From contig CANTUQ010000020.1 in assembly GCA_947683425.1 (NCBI GenBank), forward strand, positions 5,831,001-5,895,000: a stretch of 64,000 bases of DNA, in the 5' to 3' direction. Within the stretch, counting starts at the first letter, position 1. Each line of letters opens with the position of its first letter. This document shows positions 20,249-31,806 of the stretch, piece after piece. This stretch comes from Excoecaria cochinchinensis. Taxonomy: Eukaryota > Streptophyta > Magnoliopsida > Malpighiales > Euphorbiaceae. The translations under genes were made by a program, and so were the position numbers. The notes beneath the pieces were generated by a model that saw only the letters and a program-made list of their open reading frames with translations, searched no databases and had not been told where the DNA came from.

Positions 20249-20709
20249 CTGAAAAACACAAAGGGTTAGGATGATGCATGAATGTGCTAAGATGCATGAT
20301 CGTGCTATACAGTATTTACAAACCGCATGCAAGCATGTAGGTCCTTCCAACCTTATTACTCCAGCACACGAGGCCATAGTCTCTTTCCTAGGTGGGATTG
20401 ATCCATGGGTTAACAGGGAACCCTATGGATGCGCATGGTGCACGGTGAAAAATCGGCAGCATAACCTCTCTTAGCTAATGTTCATACACATGGGTTTTGA
20501 CCATCACGTATTTAGGTAGCCCGAATAAGTTGACATGGGCCTATCTTGAAAGCCTTTGATTAGGTGACCAATCAGATTATTTGGGTTTGCCCAATACAAA
20601 ATAATCCATATAGCAAGCAAGGTATTACGGTTCATACCACCTAGGGAGAGTATCTATTGCCATTATATGAGCTTTGGTCAAAGGTGGTGTTGCTTTAGGG
20701 CTACCCAAG
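20249..20709 (-). other. Leader of O, proximal part, ending at the N insertion
   Basis: Untranslated leader similar to 31023-31500 (N) and 36519-36760 (M), with shared blocks such as CCTAGGTGGG.TTGATCCA and TATCTATTGCCA. It continues at 34205 on the other side of N. The last five bases, CCAAG (20705-20709), are the left TSD of N. Confidence 0.85.
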
Positions 20710-23139
20710 TGTGACGCACGCCGGATCCCCGCGGCCGCCCATGGGACCGCCCGCTTGAGGGCGATCGGGGTATTTGTGGGTCCGTTGATAGCTTGCAATA
20801 AATCGCAAGTGCGTCTATGTTGGGCAACAGGGAGGTTTCATGGAGTCTCCACCCAATAGAACATTAGGAAAGTTACTCTCGCCTCGGAGAGCCTAAGAAT
20901 GCGCGTTGTATCAATTTTGGGCCAACCAGAGGGGTCTTGCAAGGTAAACCTCTCGCCCTAAGGAGCCTAGGATTAGCGCTAAAGTCTCGTGGCACAAAAA
21001 GGTGTCTTGGAGAGTAGACCTCTAGCCTCTTTGAGCCCAAAACCAGAGCTGGGTCCGGGATTTCTCATCTATTTCTACCTCGATTAATTTATGATCAAAT
21101 TTTAATTATCATTAATTCGCTCTCTCTCCACACGATGCAATTTTAATTTAAAAGCGCAAATATTCACATTGAACGCGATAGGATAAACATATCAAAAATA
21201 ACATCAAAGGTAAATTACAATAATACCAGGAGCGGAATACAACTCCCATTTAAAAGTGCAAACATACATAAAACCGAGGAATTTATTAATTATGAGGACT
21301 TTGGTCCCCGCATGCACAATTAAAGAAAATATTTTGGATGCGATAATTTTATTTGGGATGAAAACTAGGACATTGGTCCCATTTTATTATGAAAAATCTA
21401 AATTAATTTAGTAAAACTATTTTTGTGATTTTTATTTAGGTGCGCATAAGAAAACATTTTATTCAATGAATATATACAAGGAAATTAAGATAAAATGAAA
21501 ATTAAAAATGTATAAAGAAAATACCAAACCCCGCAACTCCTCCTTCACGTGCATGGGTGCTCAAATGAGAATAAAACAATGATTTGCAACCAAAAATAAA
21601 AATAAAAGAAATTAATGTTAGTGATTAAGCCAACGAAATAATATGACATAAAAGATAATATGTACAATGACCATATAACATGCATAAGATACTATAACAT
21701 GCATAAAAATAATTATGATGCAATTTAACATGAATAAAATGAGATAACATCATGGCAAATACAATTTATTAATAATAAAGGTTAACATGCATGAAAAATT
21801 AATGACAATCAATTTTATTACTTATAAAATGTGCATGAATGTGTAACATAAGAACAATAAAACTTAACATGCATAATAAAGTTTAAAGTAATATCTATCA
21901 TAAAGGTATAAAAAAATAAATTTGAAATTTAACATACATGCAAAATATGAACAATAACATTAATGATAATAATGATACTAGCACCTAATGATAACAATAA
22001 ACCAGTCTAATAAAAACTTTAATGATATTTAACACATGCAAACATAATAATAATCATGATATAACATAAAGAAATCAAAGATATTGACAAACTAGATTAA
22101 ACATGCATAATAACATGGACAAAAAATAATTTGACATGAAAATAATATAATAAAATTTAAAAGAATTTACTTGTTAAAGATAAAAATAAGAAGAAGAATA
22201 TGGAGACTAAGAGAATTTACATGTTTAATGTGTTAATTGGAAGCAAAAATAATTGAAATTAACAAGAGAATTAATGAGTAAAACCAAGAATAATTACCCT
22301 CAAATTCAGTTTTGAAGAATTGAAGGTAGAAGTCTTGAACTCCTTGTCTCTTCCTTGTGAAAATGCTTGGAAAATGCTTGGAAACTTGAAGAAAAACTCT
22401 AAAAAACAAGTATGTAAAGATTGATTTTTTTTTTCTCTAAGTAAAAACCCAAAAAATTCAATTTTTTGCTCTAAAATGTTCTTAATCCGTTCCCCCCTCG
22501 TTTCTGAATTTTTTCTAGTGTTTTAACCCTCAAAAACTACCCAAAAACCACCCAAAACCGTCCAAAAACCGTTAAAAATCGAATGGGGGTCGAAAATGGG
22601 CGAAATGGGCGAAGTGGGGGCGAAATCGGCGCCTTAACGCCGAAAATCGGCGTCAAACGTGTGCCTCGTGCACGTTTCCGCGCTGATGCGCGGAGTCTTC
22701 GCGCACGACGTGCGCGGAGCGAGCGACACCCAAGGCGTCGCTCACGCAGTGCTACCGATGCCCAGGGCGTCGGCCGCGCGGAGCGCACGCTCCGCAGCAC
22801 TCCGAGCACGGAAATTCGCGACGGCCCTTGGCCGTCGCCTTTCCGTCGCGATTATTTTCCCCTATTTTCCACTTTTTCTATTTTTTTCATTTTTTAATCA
22901 TTTTTTCACCTTTTTTTTTTAATTTTTTATATAAAATACCCTCAACCTAAAACACACTTTTTCTTCTTCCAAATAATTTTAAAAAATATTTTTAAAATAT
23001 TTTTAAAATACACTTTTTACTCACCGAAAAGACAAGGAATATCACTTCTGAGCTCCAATCTTTTTGCATATAAGCCGGCATAGCTAAATTTCATCATCGG
23101 GTAATCCTGATCAAGGCTACTCGGGACCCGGTGTCTACA
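20710..23139 (-). repeat. 3' LTR of N
   Basis: 2,430 bp, TGTGACGC...TGTCTACA in plus-strand view. A GC-rich, hairpin-rich block lies at about 22570-22850, including ACGCCGA-AAA-TCGGCGT. It is followed in plus order by the conserved U3 start. The PBS-like motif near 20842-20854 has one mismatch. Internal Arg/Ala-rich ORFs are products of the GC-rich block. Confidence 0.95.
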
Positions 23140-23271
23140 GTTGCCCCCAATTTTGGGGAGGCTAGTGCATGGGTGCCTAGGTGAGCCAAAATTCAGGAAA
23201 AGGAAAGAAACGCGTACCTGAAGCGGCGATCTTCCTGCTTGATGATGGTAGCTGTTGCTGTCTTTTGGTTG

Positions 23272-23535
23272 TAACTGGTAATGCCGTGGTCGTGCTAACC
23301 TCTTGTGGGTAGTACCGCCATCGTGCTAACCTCTGTGAATTGTATTGTCGTGGTCGTGCTAACCTCTTGTGGGTAGTGTCGCCATCGTGCTAACCTCTGT
23401 GAATTGTATTGCCGTGGTTGTGCTAACCTCTTATGGGTAGTGCCGCCATTGTGCTAACTGTTGTGAATTGGTAGTGCCGTGGTCGTGCTAACCTCTTGTG
23501 AGTAGTGCCGCCATCGTGCTAACCTCTGTGAATGT
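23272..23535 (-). repeat. 64-bp tandem repeat in the 3' region of N
   Basis: About four copies of a 64-bp unit containing two CGTGCTAACCTCT motifs spaced 31 and 33 bp. It occupies the place filled by the 92-bp palindromic repeats in L and O but is unrelated in sequence. Replacement of the repeat type between related elements fits the hypervariable 3' region known in Tat/Ogre elements. Confidence 0.9.
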
Positions 23536-23890
23536 TTGAGCTGTGCTCCTTTAGATGCTTGGACTGGTGTCGTCACTCGGCTTTTGTTGGTGTTCCCCGC
23601 CGATTTCTCCTGCAAGATTGTATGCATAGGAATATACAAGAAATCACGTGTGCATGATATGGAATGAAAATGCTTGCAAAAATGTATAGATTGTGCCCTA
23701 GGTGGTCCAAGGTTTGCTGAGGTTGTAGCTTGTTTGCTCTACAATGCCCCCTGAATCCTGAGGATCGTCGACAAGTTTTCTGAAAGAGACGTCCGGTGTA
23801 CATCCTTTGCCCCCTGGTCAATGATCACTTACCCGGGATTCTGTTTCATGTTCTGTGTTGTATGTTATATGATTGAAAGAAGATCATCCA
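23536..23890. other. Unassigned 3' region of N
   Basis: No recognisable gene. A minus-strand ORF of 82 codons (23573-23821) has no domain I know. It may be the scar of the deletion that removed the accessory genes. Confidence 0.4.
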
Positions 23891-24075
23891 AAATAACGTC
23901 GCCCTATTGCTCCAGGCATTGAACGTCATTGTTTTAAAGGTAGTGCGTCCCTTGTGGATTTTCACACTAGCTTTTCTTTGCGGGAAATGCGTCCCTTAGG
24001 GGATTTTCACACAACCCTTTGCCTAATTTTTTCCTGGAATGGACCCAACCCAATCTAGTGGCTTTTGTTTATTTT
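23891..24075 (+). pseudogene. Relic of the antisense gene in N (exon 1 end plus intron)
   Basis: The segment matches O around 12716-12890: a CTCCAG exon end followed by the intron sequence CGTCATTGTTTTAAAGGTAG and two GTGCGTCCC..GGATTTTCAC blocks. Most of exon 1 and all of exon 2 are missing. It shows that an ancestor of N carried the antisense gene. Confidence 0.75.
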
Positions 24076-24557
24076 ATTTTATTTTATTTTATTTTTATTT
24101 TTATTTTTTTAGAGAAAGTTATCACCAAAGCTTATGTTAAGAGCAAAAAAACACATATCCAATGAAGGGACTGAGCAATAATCATTAGATGAACAATTGA
24201 TATATTTCTTTTTTTTTTTAAGACAGAACTGAAAGAACAATGAAAATATATTCTTTTATTCATTGCGAAATTGTGTACATTTCTATATAATTTCATCATA
24301 CATGATTTTCATTTGACAAGAATTCAAAAGCATATGACTACACCTAATCTCGGAGTGGATTTTGTCAGCCTCAAACTCCTGTTATCAATTGGCCCTCTCG
24401 GGTTTTCTCGATTGAACATTTTCTCTTGGCCCTTAATTTTTGCCCAAGATGCCTTTTTTCAGTTTTCACCCTGGCAGGGCGCCCAATTTTAGCAAGGCCG
24501 CCTCTTTTCGGTTTTCGACCCGCGGGGCATTTATTCTCTTCTTTTTATTTTTTATCT
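24076..24557. other. Spacer downstream of the N integrase
   Basis: It begins with a T/A-rich stretch (TTTTA repeats at 24068-24110). About 24190-24557 is homologous to 13470-13840 in O. No gene is seen. Confidence 0.6.
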
Positions 24558-25526
24558 TTAGCCATGGAACCTTTTAAGTCTATCGACATTGACCGGGTCC
24601 TTGAACTCATTCCCATCGCTGTCTGCTAAAATTGCTGCTCCTTTTGTTAGCAACTTTTTCAAAATGAATGGACCTTCCCAGGTTGGTCTGAATTTACCTC
24701 GTATGTCTGGAACTCCCGGCCTCATCATCTTAAAGACCAAGTCCCCCTCCTGCAACGGGTGCTTTCGTACTTTCTTGCCAAATGACCGAGCCAGCCTCTT
24801 TTGATAAACTTGGTTGTGGTAATAGGCTCGTAACCTATTTTCATCCAATAGATTTAGCTGTGACAAACGTTGTTGTGCCCATTCTGCTTCAGGAATCTCA
24901 GCTTCCATGACTACCCTCAATGATTTCAGCTCAATTTCAACCGGCAGGACTGCTTCAGTTCCATATACCAGAGAGAATGGCATTGCCCCTATAGAGGTTC
25001 TGACTGTTGTTCTATATCCCCAAAGTGCGAAGGGTAACTTTTCTGCCCAATCCTTGTAGTTCTGAACCATCTTGGCCAAAATTCTCTTCACATTCTTATT
25101 CGCCGCTTCAACTGCACCGTTTGCTTGAGGACGGTAAGGAGAAGACTTATGATGTTTGATCCCATATTTCTCAAGCATCTGTTTAGTTTCTGCCAAGAAT
25201 TGCACCCCATTATTAGACACAATGTGATGTGGGAGACCATATCTGCATATCAGATTCCGTTCGATGAATTTAGCCATATCCCTTGCATCAACCTTCTTGA
25301 AAGATTCAGCCTCAACCCACTTAGTGAAGTAGTCAATGGCAACTATGATGAATCTATGCCCATTAGAAGCCGTAGGATGGATTTCGCCTATGATGTCTAT
25401 TCCCCACGCTGCAAATGGCCATGGAGATGTTAAGTTATGTAACTCTGAAACTGGCACATGCCTCAAATTCACGTACTGTTGGCATAACTGGCATTGTTTC
25501 AGAAATTTTGAACAATCTGTATCCAT
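24558..25526 (-). CDS. Integrase segment of N (322 aa open, active-site Asp changed)
   Basis: Open from MDTDCSKF to KRFHG-stop, containing the end of the zinc-binding domain (LCQQY), the catalytic core and a C-terminal domain with GDLVFKMMRPG. D44 (WGIDIIGEI) and E140 (GAVEAANKN) are present with the correct 61/35 spacing, but residue 105 is Asn in SNNGVQF where O has Asp. Strand transfer should be lost. The segment is separated from the upstream pol ORF only by a TAA at 25545, where related sequence has CAA, so it is part of one polyprotein rather than a separate gene. Confidence 0.9.
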   Translation of the reverse strand: MDTDCSKFLKQCQLCQQYVNLRHVPVSELHNLTSPWPFAAWGIDIIGEIHPTASNGHRFIIVAIDYFTKWVEAESFKKVDARDMAKFIERNLICRYGLPHHIVSNNGVQFLAETKQMLEKYGIKHHKSSPYRPQANGAVEAANKNVKRILAKMVQNYKDWAEKLPFALWGYRTTVRTSIGAMPFSLVYGTEAVLPVEIELKSLRVVMEAEIPEAEWAQQRLSQLNLLDENRLRAYYHNQVYQKRLARSFGKKVRKHPLQEGDLVFKMMRPGVPDIRGKFRPTWEGPFILKKLLTKGAAILADSDGNEFKDPVNVDRLKRFHG

Positions 25527-25544
25527 TGTGAGCCAATAAAACCC

Positions 25545-27677
25545 TTAGCGCATGATCTTCTTTGCTAAGGCTAAGCCATTCATGTGAGCTCCACAAACCC
25601 CGGCATGAACCTCTTCCATAACTCTTTTAGCTTCTTTCTTTGCCAGACATCTTAACTGGATACCATCAGCTTGCCTTTTGTACAAAGTGCCATTAACACT
25701 GATGAATTGAGTGGATAACTTCCTGATCATTCTTTGGTCCTTCTCATTGGCTTCCTCTGGAAAGACTGATCTCTTTAAATAATTCTGAATGTCATAATAC
25801 CATGGATTTCCATCATTGGCCTCAATGTCCATCACCTGTTCAGCTTCAAAGCAAGGTCTTTCCGAACTATAAATCAGCACGGGTTTCATTGCAACTCCTG
25901 TTGGGTTATCCCACATAGACACTAATGTTGCTAGAGCATCAGCTAACTGATTTTCATCTCTGGGGATGAAGTGAAAAGTGCAAATCTCAAACTGGCTGCT
26001 CAACGTTCTCAAGTGCTTTACATAAGGCAGCAACCTTTCTTCCTTGACTGACCACTCCCTTCTGATCTGATGAATTACCAAGGAAGAATCTCCGAATACT
26101 TCTGCGGTCTTTGCCCCCAGAGCAAGTAATGCTTCCAATCCAAAGATGCAAGCTTCATATTCTGCTTCATTATTGGTAGCCTTATACCTCAACTTCTTAG
26201 CCAATGGTAGCCTTTCACCATCTGGGGTCGTAAGAATATCTCCTACGCCTGCTCCCTTATTATTGACTGCTCCATCAAAGAATAATTGCCACCCTTGTAC
26301 TGCTATGGCCGTGACATCTTCATCTAGGAAGTTGTATTCAAACTGATCTCCCTCAATAGGATGCTCGGCTAAGAACTTCGCTACGGCTCTTCCCTTAATG
26401 GTTTTCCTGGTTATGTACTCAATGTCAAATTCCTGCAATAGCAGTAACCATCTTCCCATCTTCCCTAGTAGAGAGGGTGCTTCTTGGAGGTATCTGAGCG
26501 GATTATGTTTGGCAACCGTTTGTACCTTGAAGGAATGAAAGTAGTGTCGCAACTTCTTAGAAGCCCAGATAACTGCTAAACAAATCTTTTCCACCTCTAC
26601 ATATTTGGCTTCGTAAGGCAGGAATTTCTTGCTAAGATAGTAAACGGCAAACTCTACACCAAAATCATCTTCCTGAGACATCATAGCACCCACTGAGTTA
26701 TCTTCCACAGCTAGGTACAGGATTAGTGGTTTGGCATGGCGTGGTGGTCTTAACACCGGAGGATTTAACAAATACTCCTTAATAGTGTCAAAGGCCAATT
26801 TACAGTCATTGTTCCATATCACCGGCTGATTCTTCCTAAGAAGCTTGAAAATAGGCTCACATACTGAAGCAAGCTTGGCAATAAATCGGCTGATGTACTG
26901 AAGCTTTCCTAGGAAACTTCTGACGTCCTTCTCCTTTTGGGGCACTGGCATCTCTCTTATGGCTTTGACTTTATCGGGATCTACCTCGATTCCCCTCTGG
27001 CTTACTACATGTCCTAACAACTTTCCTGATGTAACTCCAAAAATGCACTTCTTGGGATTGAGGCGCAAATCATACTTGCTAATTCTTTGAAAGAACTTTT
27101 CTAAAGCCTCAAAATGACCTTCTCTGGTAGCCGACTTAATTATCATGTCATCGATGTACACCTCCACTTCTTTGTGGATTAAGTCATTGAGAACCTTGGT
27201 CGCCATCCTCTGATAGGTTGCTCCTGCATTCTTCAACCCAAAAGGCATAACCCGGTAGGCATATGTCCCCCACTCGGTGATAAAGGCTGTCTTGATCCGG
27301 TCCACTATCTTGTTAAGGATTTGATTGTACCCTGCGTACCCATCCACAAAGCTATACATCATACAAGCAGCAACACTATCTACTAGCACATCAATATGAG
27401 GCAGTGGGAAATCATCTTTAGGGCAAGCTTTGTTCAGGTCTCGATAATCGACGCATACTCGAACCTTACCGTCTTTCTTAGCTACGGGAACCACATTAGC
27501 TAACCATGTTGGGTATTGAACCTCTATCAGGAACTTAGCCTCAATCTGCTTATGGATCTCCTCTTTCACTTTTTGTGTCCATTCTGGCCTAAGCCTCCGA
27601 AGCTTTTGCTTGACTGGTTTAAACTCTGGGTAAGTTGGGATGGCATGTTCGGCAACATCTCGATCTATTCCCGGCAT
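25545..27677 (-). CDS. RT, RNase H and archaeal-type RNase H segment of N (710 aa open)
   Basis: The longest open pol segment in the window. RT spans residues about 1-260 with CVDYRDLNKACPKDDFPLPHID, FVDGYAGYNQI and the intact active site YIDD at 174-177. RNase H covers about 285-435. The archaeal-type RNase H covers about 463-590 with D468 (FFDGAVNNKG), E504/E506 (NNEAEYEA), D530 (FGDSS) and D580. The tail leads to the integrase zinc-binding region. The ORF begins after a homopolymer frameshift at 27711-27718 and ends at a TAA (25545), so the real polyprotein is broken on both sides. Confidence 0.9.
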   Translation of the reverse strand: MPGIDRDVAEHAIPTYPEFKPVKQKLRRLRPEWTQKVKEEIHKQIEAKFLIEVQYPTWLANVVPVAKKDGKVRVCVDYRDLNKACPKDDFPLPHIDVLVDSVAACMMYSFVDGYAGYNQILNKIVDRIKTAFITEWGTYAYRVMPFGLKNAGATYQRMATKVLNDLIHKEVEVYIDDMIIKSATREGHFEALEKFFQRISKYDLRLNPKKCIFGVTSGKLLGHVVSQRGIEVDPDKVKAIREMPVPQKEKDVRSFLGKLQYISRFIAKLASVCEPIFKLLRKNQPVIWNNDCKLAFDTIKEYLLNPPVLRPPRHAKPLILYLAVEDNSVGAMMSQEDDFGVEFAVYYLSKKFLPYEAKYVEVEKICLAVIWASKKLRHYFHSFKVQTVAKHNPLRYLQEAPSLLGKMGRWLLLLQEFDIEYITRKTIKGRAVAKFLAEHPIEGDQFEYNFLDEDVTAIAVQGWQLFFDGAVNNKGAGVGDILTTPDGERLPLAKKLRYKATNNEAEYEACIFGLEALLALGAKTAEVFGDSSLVIHQIRREWSVKEERLLPYVKHLRTLSSQFEICTFHFIPRDENQLADALATLVSMWDNPTGVAMKPVLIYSSERPCFEAEQVMDIEANDGNPWYYDIQNYLKRSVFPEEANEKDQRMIRKLSTQFISVNGTLYKRQADGIQLRCLAKKEAKRVMEEVHAGVCGAHMNGLALAKKIMR

Positions 27678-27705
27678 ATCCTCATAGGTCCAGGCAAAAA
27701 CTTTT

Positions 27706-28325
27706 TCATATTTTTTTTAATATTCTCTCAAATTTTATTCTCTCTTCAGGAGTTATGTCTGATGCTAGCAAAATTTCCTTTAGATTTTCCAAAGTTCCGA
27801 GATTAAATGCAGTTGTGCCAGTTGAATTAATATCAAAAATGAATGCATCATGCTTATGATCATGCGAAATGAAATCATCAAAAACATCACACAAGTAAGC
27901 AAAGTTGTTCATCTCATTAACATAATCAGAAACATTAACATTGTCCTCAAAGAGTTCTGGTATAAAAGAGAATCTAAATGACTATCAACTTCAGTCGACA
28001 CCGATGCTGCAGCTGACTGTGCTTTGGCTTCTTGATTTGGTGAAATCTTGAGATCTTCAATCTTCGGCTCTGGCTCCACTATCTTCTCCTTCCCCTTAAG
28101 TCTGGTGGCTAACAGCTTATCAGTTACAATCTCTTCGGGCTCATCTCTGTCCCAGATGTTGCATTGGGTCATAATCTCCTCATCCCAAAAGTTCTCTACA
28201 GCTTTAACAACTCTGATCTCCCAATCAAAGACAACGTTAAAAATTTCAAATCCCGGGGTAATCTTCCCATCTACCCACTGCGGCTCTTCTTCTCCGGTGT
28301 AAGCACATACCGAGGATGATGGCAC
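27706..28325 (-). pseudogene. Acidic linker between protease and RT of N, frameshifted twice
   Basis: It contains CAYTGEEEPQWVDGK and GFEIFN as in O (CAYTGEDKPLW). A frameshift near 27972 moves reading to the frame holding NNFAYLCDVFDDF. A run of eight T in plus view at 27711-27718 (seven in O) then shifts it again just before the RT ORF. The function of this linker in Tat elements is not known. Confidence 0.8.
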
Positions 28326-28331
28326 AAAGCT

Positions 28332-29276
28332 CTACGAGATATGGGGGATCTTCTCTGATACTTTCTTCTTACTATACTCTCCTTTGTAGCCCAACCCTTT
28401 TCGATCCTTCTGACCACGTGTAGTGATAGCATTCTGCAGTCCCTGTGACTCTTTTCCCAAACTAGCCCCTGGGAGGAAGTGCATCTTTTTCAGCATATTC
28501 ACCACTTGAGGGCTACCTTCTAAGCTTTGCTCTTCTCCGATCACCGATACATGAAAGCCACTGAATGGCTGATTAGAGAGCTCCAAGGCAGACACTTGGT
28601 TCTCTCTTGCCGCTTTAATGGTCACTACCTCTCCTTCATGGGGTATCTTAATTATCTGGTGTAATGTGGATGGCACTCCCCCTAACTTGTGAAACCACGG
28701 TCTACCAAGTAGAGCGAAAAAGTTTGCTGGGATCGGCAGAACCACAAAATCCGTTTCTGTTTCAATAGGCCCCGTCTTTACCAAAGCTTTGAAAGTTCCC
28801 AATGCTTGCCTCCTGGAGTTATCATAGGTTGTGATAGTCAGGTCGGACTTGCTTAACATACTCTCATTCAACCCGAAGGCCTGGAGCGCCACTAAAGGAC
28901 AGACATTTATCGACGACCCGTCATCAATCATGACGCAAGCAGTGTGTTTACCATTGATCTGTGCCTTGATGTACAAAGGTCGGTTGTGGCTGCGACCCTC
29001 AACTGATAAATCTGCATCAGAAAAAACCAACTTCTTCCTAGATCCCCCCTTTACAAGGTCTAACAGCTCAGATGGGGAGATTGTAGTTGCTACAGTTGAT
29101 ACACTCAATGCTTCAACTAACTTCTGTTTGTGAGAGGGAGACTGTCTCAAGAGATCCCAAATAGATACCTGAGCCATGGTCTTTTTCAGTTGCTTCACTA
29201 TTGAATTTTCTTCCTTTATCTGCGATTGCTTGTGCTGGGTCTTGCTGCTTCTCAACTTCTGGAATGACCCTCCCAC
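28332..29276 (-). pseudogene. Protease and G-patch-like linker of N
   Basis: Aspartic protease with the active-site motif IDDGSSINV after RPLYIKAQINGKHTACVM, then LLGRPWFHKLGGVPSTLHQ. The linker has FLPGASLGKESQG and RKGLGY, G-patch-like. It ends at a TAG (28332) in frame with the next segment. A frameshift near its start (about 29250) disconnects it from gag. The protease core itself is uninterrupted. Confidence 0.85.
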
Positions 29277-31022
29277 TTCTTGTTACTGCTTCTACTCTTT
29301 CTTCTTCCTCTGAATCCCACGGATCCGTAAACTCTCCACTTTTCTCATCTTCATCATCTCCACTCTCACTAGTGGACTAACAGTCTATCGCTGCCACGAA
29401 AATCCCTTCATTCACTGTAGGGCGAGTAATAGTGACATACTCATTTCCATATAGATCTTGCATCACGTACCACTCTGATAGGCTCGATCCAATCATAAAG
29501 ACTGGAGGTGGCACCGTATTATAACCGGACTTCTTCTTGCTTTCTCTCTTCTCAGGATCGGTGATCTGCTTGTTGTCAATTAGATCTTAGACTCGATGCC
29601 TTAGCGTTATACAATCATCTGTCAAATGGCCGGTATGTTGGTGGAATGCGCAGTATTTATTCTCTTTGTGCCCTGGCTGTCCTTGGGTCTTGGCCGGCCT
29701 AGGTGATAGGGGCCGCAGTTTTCCTTCTTTTATTAGCCTCTTCAGCACCCATGATAAAGGCTTACCCAAGTTGGAGAAATACCTCTGACTTACGCCGGTT
29801 GCAGACACCTCGGCAGTCTTCCCAACTCTGTTACTAGTGCTTGAACTTGCTGGTTTGGCTGTCCCCTGATTGCTGTATCCCCTCCTGGCATAGGACTCAC
29901 TATTTGCCCTCTTGGCTTGATATTCTCCTTTTGCTTCTATGGCAATGTCCTTCAAGGACTCCCAATCCTTGAGTCCCTTCATTTTCAGTCCATCTCTCAA
30001 GTAAGGGCTGGCATTTCGAATGAATAGCCTGATCTGATCAGAAGTGTCAGGTTTGCGTTTCATCTCCATAACCCGGTTTCTCCACCGAGTAAGGTACTCG
30101 TGGAAGGACTCCCCAGCCTTCTGTTGTAGCAACTCGAGATCTTTCAAAGTGACCTCCATCCGGGTACTGCAATCGTACTGCTTAAGGAACTCTTCAGTTA
30201 ACAAGTCCCAATCCTCCTTGGACCTCCTCTCAAGCCCATGGTACCAATCAATAGCAGCTCCTGTGAGACTCAAGCAGAAATACTCTATCTTTTGCTTTCT
30301 TGTTAAGGTCGTTCCCTTTATGACCAGCGAGTATTGCTTGATGTGTGCGGCAGGGTCAGAGGTGCCATCAAATTTGGGAATGTCCGGCATCTTAAAATTC
30401 TGGGGAATCAGGTCATCCCCATCCAGCTCTCGGTCTTCCGGGTTCATTCCTTTTCCCACGGTCATCATCCTTGCCATGGCCTCAAAGCTTTCTTCCATTT
30501 TCCTCCACATTGCCTCATCCAGTTTTGGCGACTTCACGTTAGCTACTTTATGCTCCTCTAGCTCATCTTCCCCAAATTCAGCTTCAGACCTGGGGCCCTC
30601 TCAGCGCTCAATAGGTGCAGGCACTCTTTGCTCAACAACAGGTGAGTCAACCACTGGTTGGTTAATTGCAACAGGACGTTCTTCTCTTACAACCTCTTGT
30701 TCAGCTGGTATTCGGATAGGGGCAGCAGCAGCTTGTTGCCCAGCTATGGTGGTGGCAAGATTGCCCATCATTGCAATCATTCGGGCTTTAAATTCCACCA
30801 TTCTCTTTCCTACCTCCTCGGTGATTATTGCCCGGGTTGCATCAGACTCATTTGATGGATTAGCCATGCTTACTTCTGTTGATGATTCGGAAGAAAACCC
30901 CACACTTCCTTCTAAGACTGACTCTGAACTCTGATCCGACACTAACTCTGTTAACCCCAAAAGCGGCGTCTTTCTTAACCGTCCGTCGGGACCTCTAGAC
31001 CACCCAGGAGAATCTATGATGG
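29277..31022 (-). pseudogene. gag of N
   Basis: The probable start is MANPSNES at 30867; an acceptor-like CACTTCAG|CC lies at 31023 and the intervening 50 codons are conserved with O. A predicted N-terminal coiled coil is followed by a TGA at 30601-30603. The gag capsid region (FKMPDIPKFDGTSDP to SPYLRDGL) and an intact C-x2-H-x4-H-x4-C zinc-binding motif (CAFHQHTGHLTDDC) lie in the 316-codon segment 29587-30537. A stop at 29587 and a region of mixed frames precede the protease. Confidence 0.9.
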
Positions 31023-31787
31023 CTGAAGTGCAAAAATTGTTAAGATGATGCATGATTAAAATGCAATGCATGCTCGTGCTGATGCAACATAGACAAACAC
31101 ATGCAAGCAAATAGATCCTTCCAACCTTATATCTCCCACACACGTAGTAGTGCGGTCTCTTTCCTAGGTGGGCTTGATCCATAGATTAACGTGGAACCCA
31201 ATGGACACGTATGGTGCGCGGTGAAAAACGGCAGCATAACAGCTCCTATCTAATGTACATACGTATGGGTGTTTGGCAATTATGTATTTAAACAATTTAA
31301 CTTAACTAAGATGGGCCCACCGGGGCATGAAAGCCTTTGATGAAGACCATTTAATTAAATTGATTTCGTTTAATATATGATGGCCCATATAGCAAGCATA
31401 GTATTACGGTACATATCACCTAGTGGAAGTATCTATTGCCATTACATGAGCTTTGGACAAGGGAGATGTTACTTTAAGGCTACCCAAGCATGATCCCTGC
31501 CGACGGGTCTAGCTCATCACAAGCATAGCGACCGATCGGGTCACCATTTTGATATACCATTGAGGTACGTGGCTTGGGCTGGTGATTATCCTTAACACTT
31601 CCCCAAATTGAGTGAAAATGAGGTCGTGCTTCGGGAACGCACCGGGGCTTGAAAAGGGACCAAACTAACTTAATCTAAAGCTCTAATGAGATGACATGCA
31701 ATTTTGAGATAAAGCGAATTTATGAATTAAATTTTAACCATAAATGTTAAACGAGGTATTTTCAAATTGAAATCTCGAACCATATCG
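31023..31787 (-). other. Leader of N
   Basis: About 765 bp between gag and PBS, no ORF. Blocks are shared with the leaders of O and M (TCTAGCTCATCA, GGCTTGGGCTGGTGATTATCC, ACTTCCCCA.ATTGA), marking an ancestral Tat-type leader. It may hold the packaging signal and a leader intron. Confidence 0.75.
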
Positions 31788-31805
31788 TCCCTAGTGGAGT
31801 CGCCA
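31788..31805 (-). promoter_or_regulatory. Primer-binding site of N
   Basis: TGGCGACTCCACTAGGGA on the minus strand, one base from the LTR end. O and M have TGGCGACTCCGCTGGGGA. In Ogre-type elements a site of this kind is reported to pair with tRNA-Arg; I did not verify the tRNA match. Confidence 0.85.
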
Positions 31806-31806
31806 C

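Noticed and set aside
22537..22922. Arg/Ala-rich ORFs on both strands (also 33679-33861, 3795-4070, 39209-39547)
   Set aside because: They fall in the GC-rich block of Tat LTRs and have no family resemblance.
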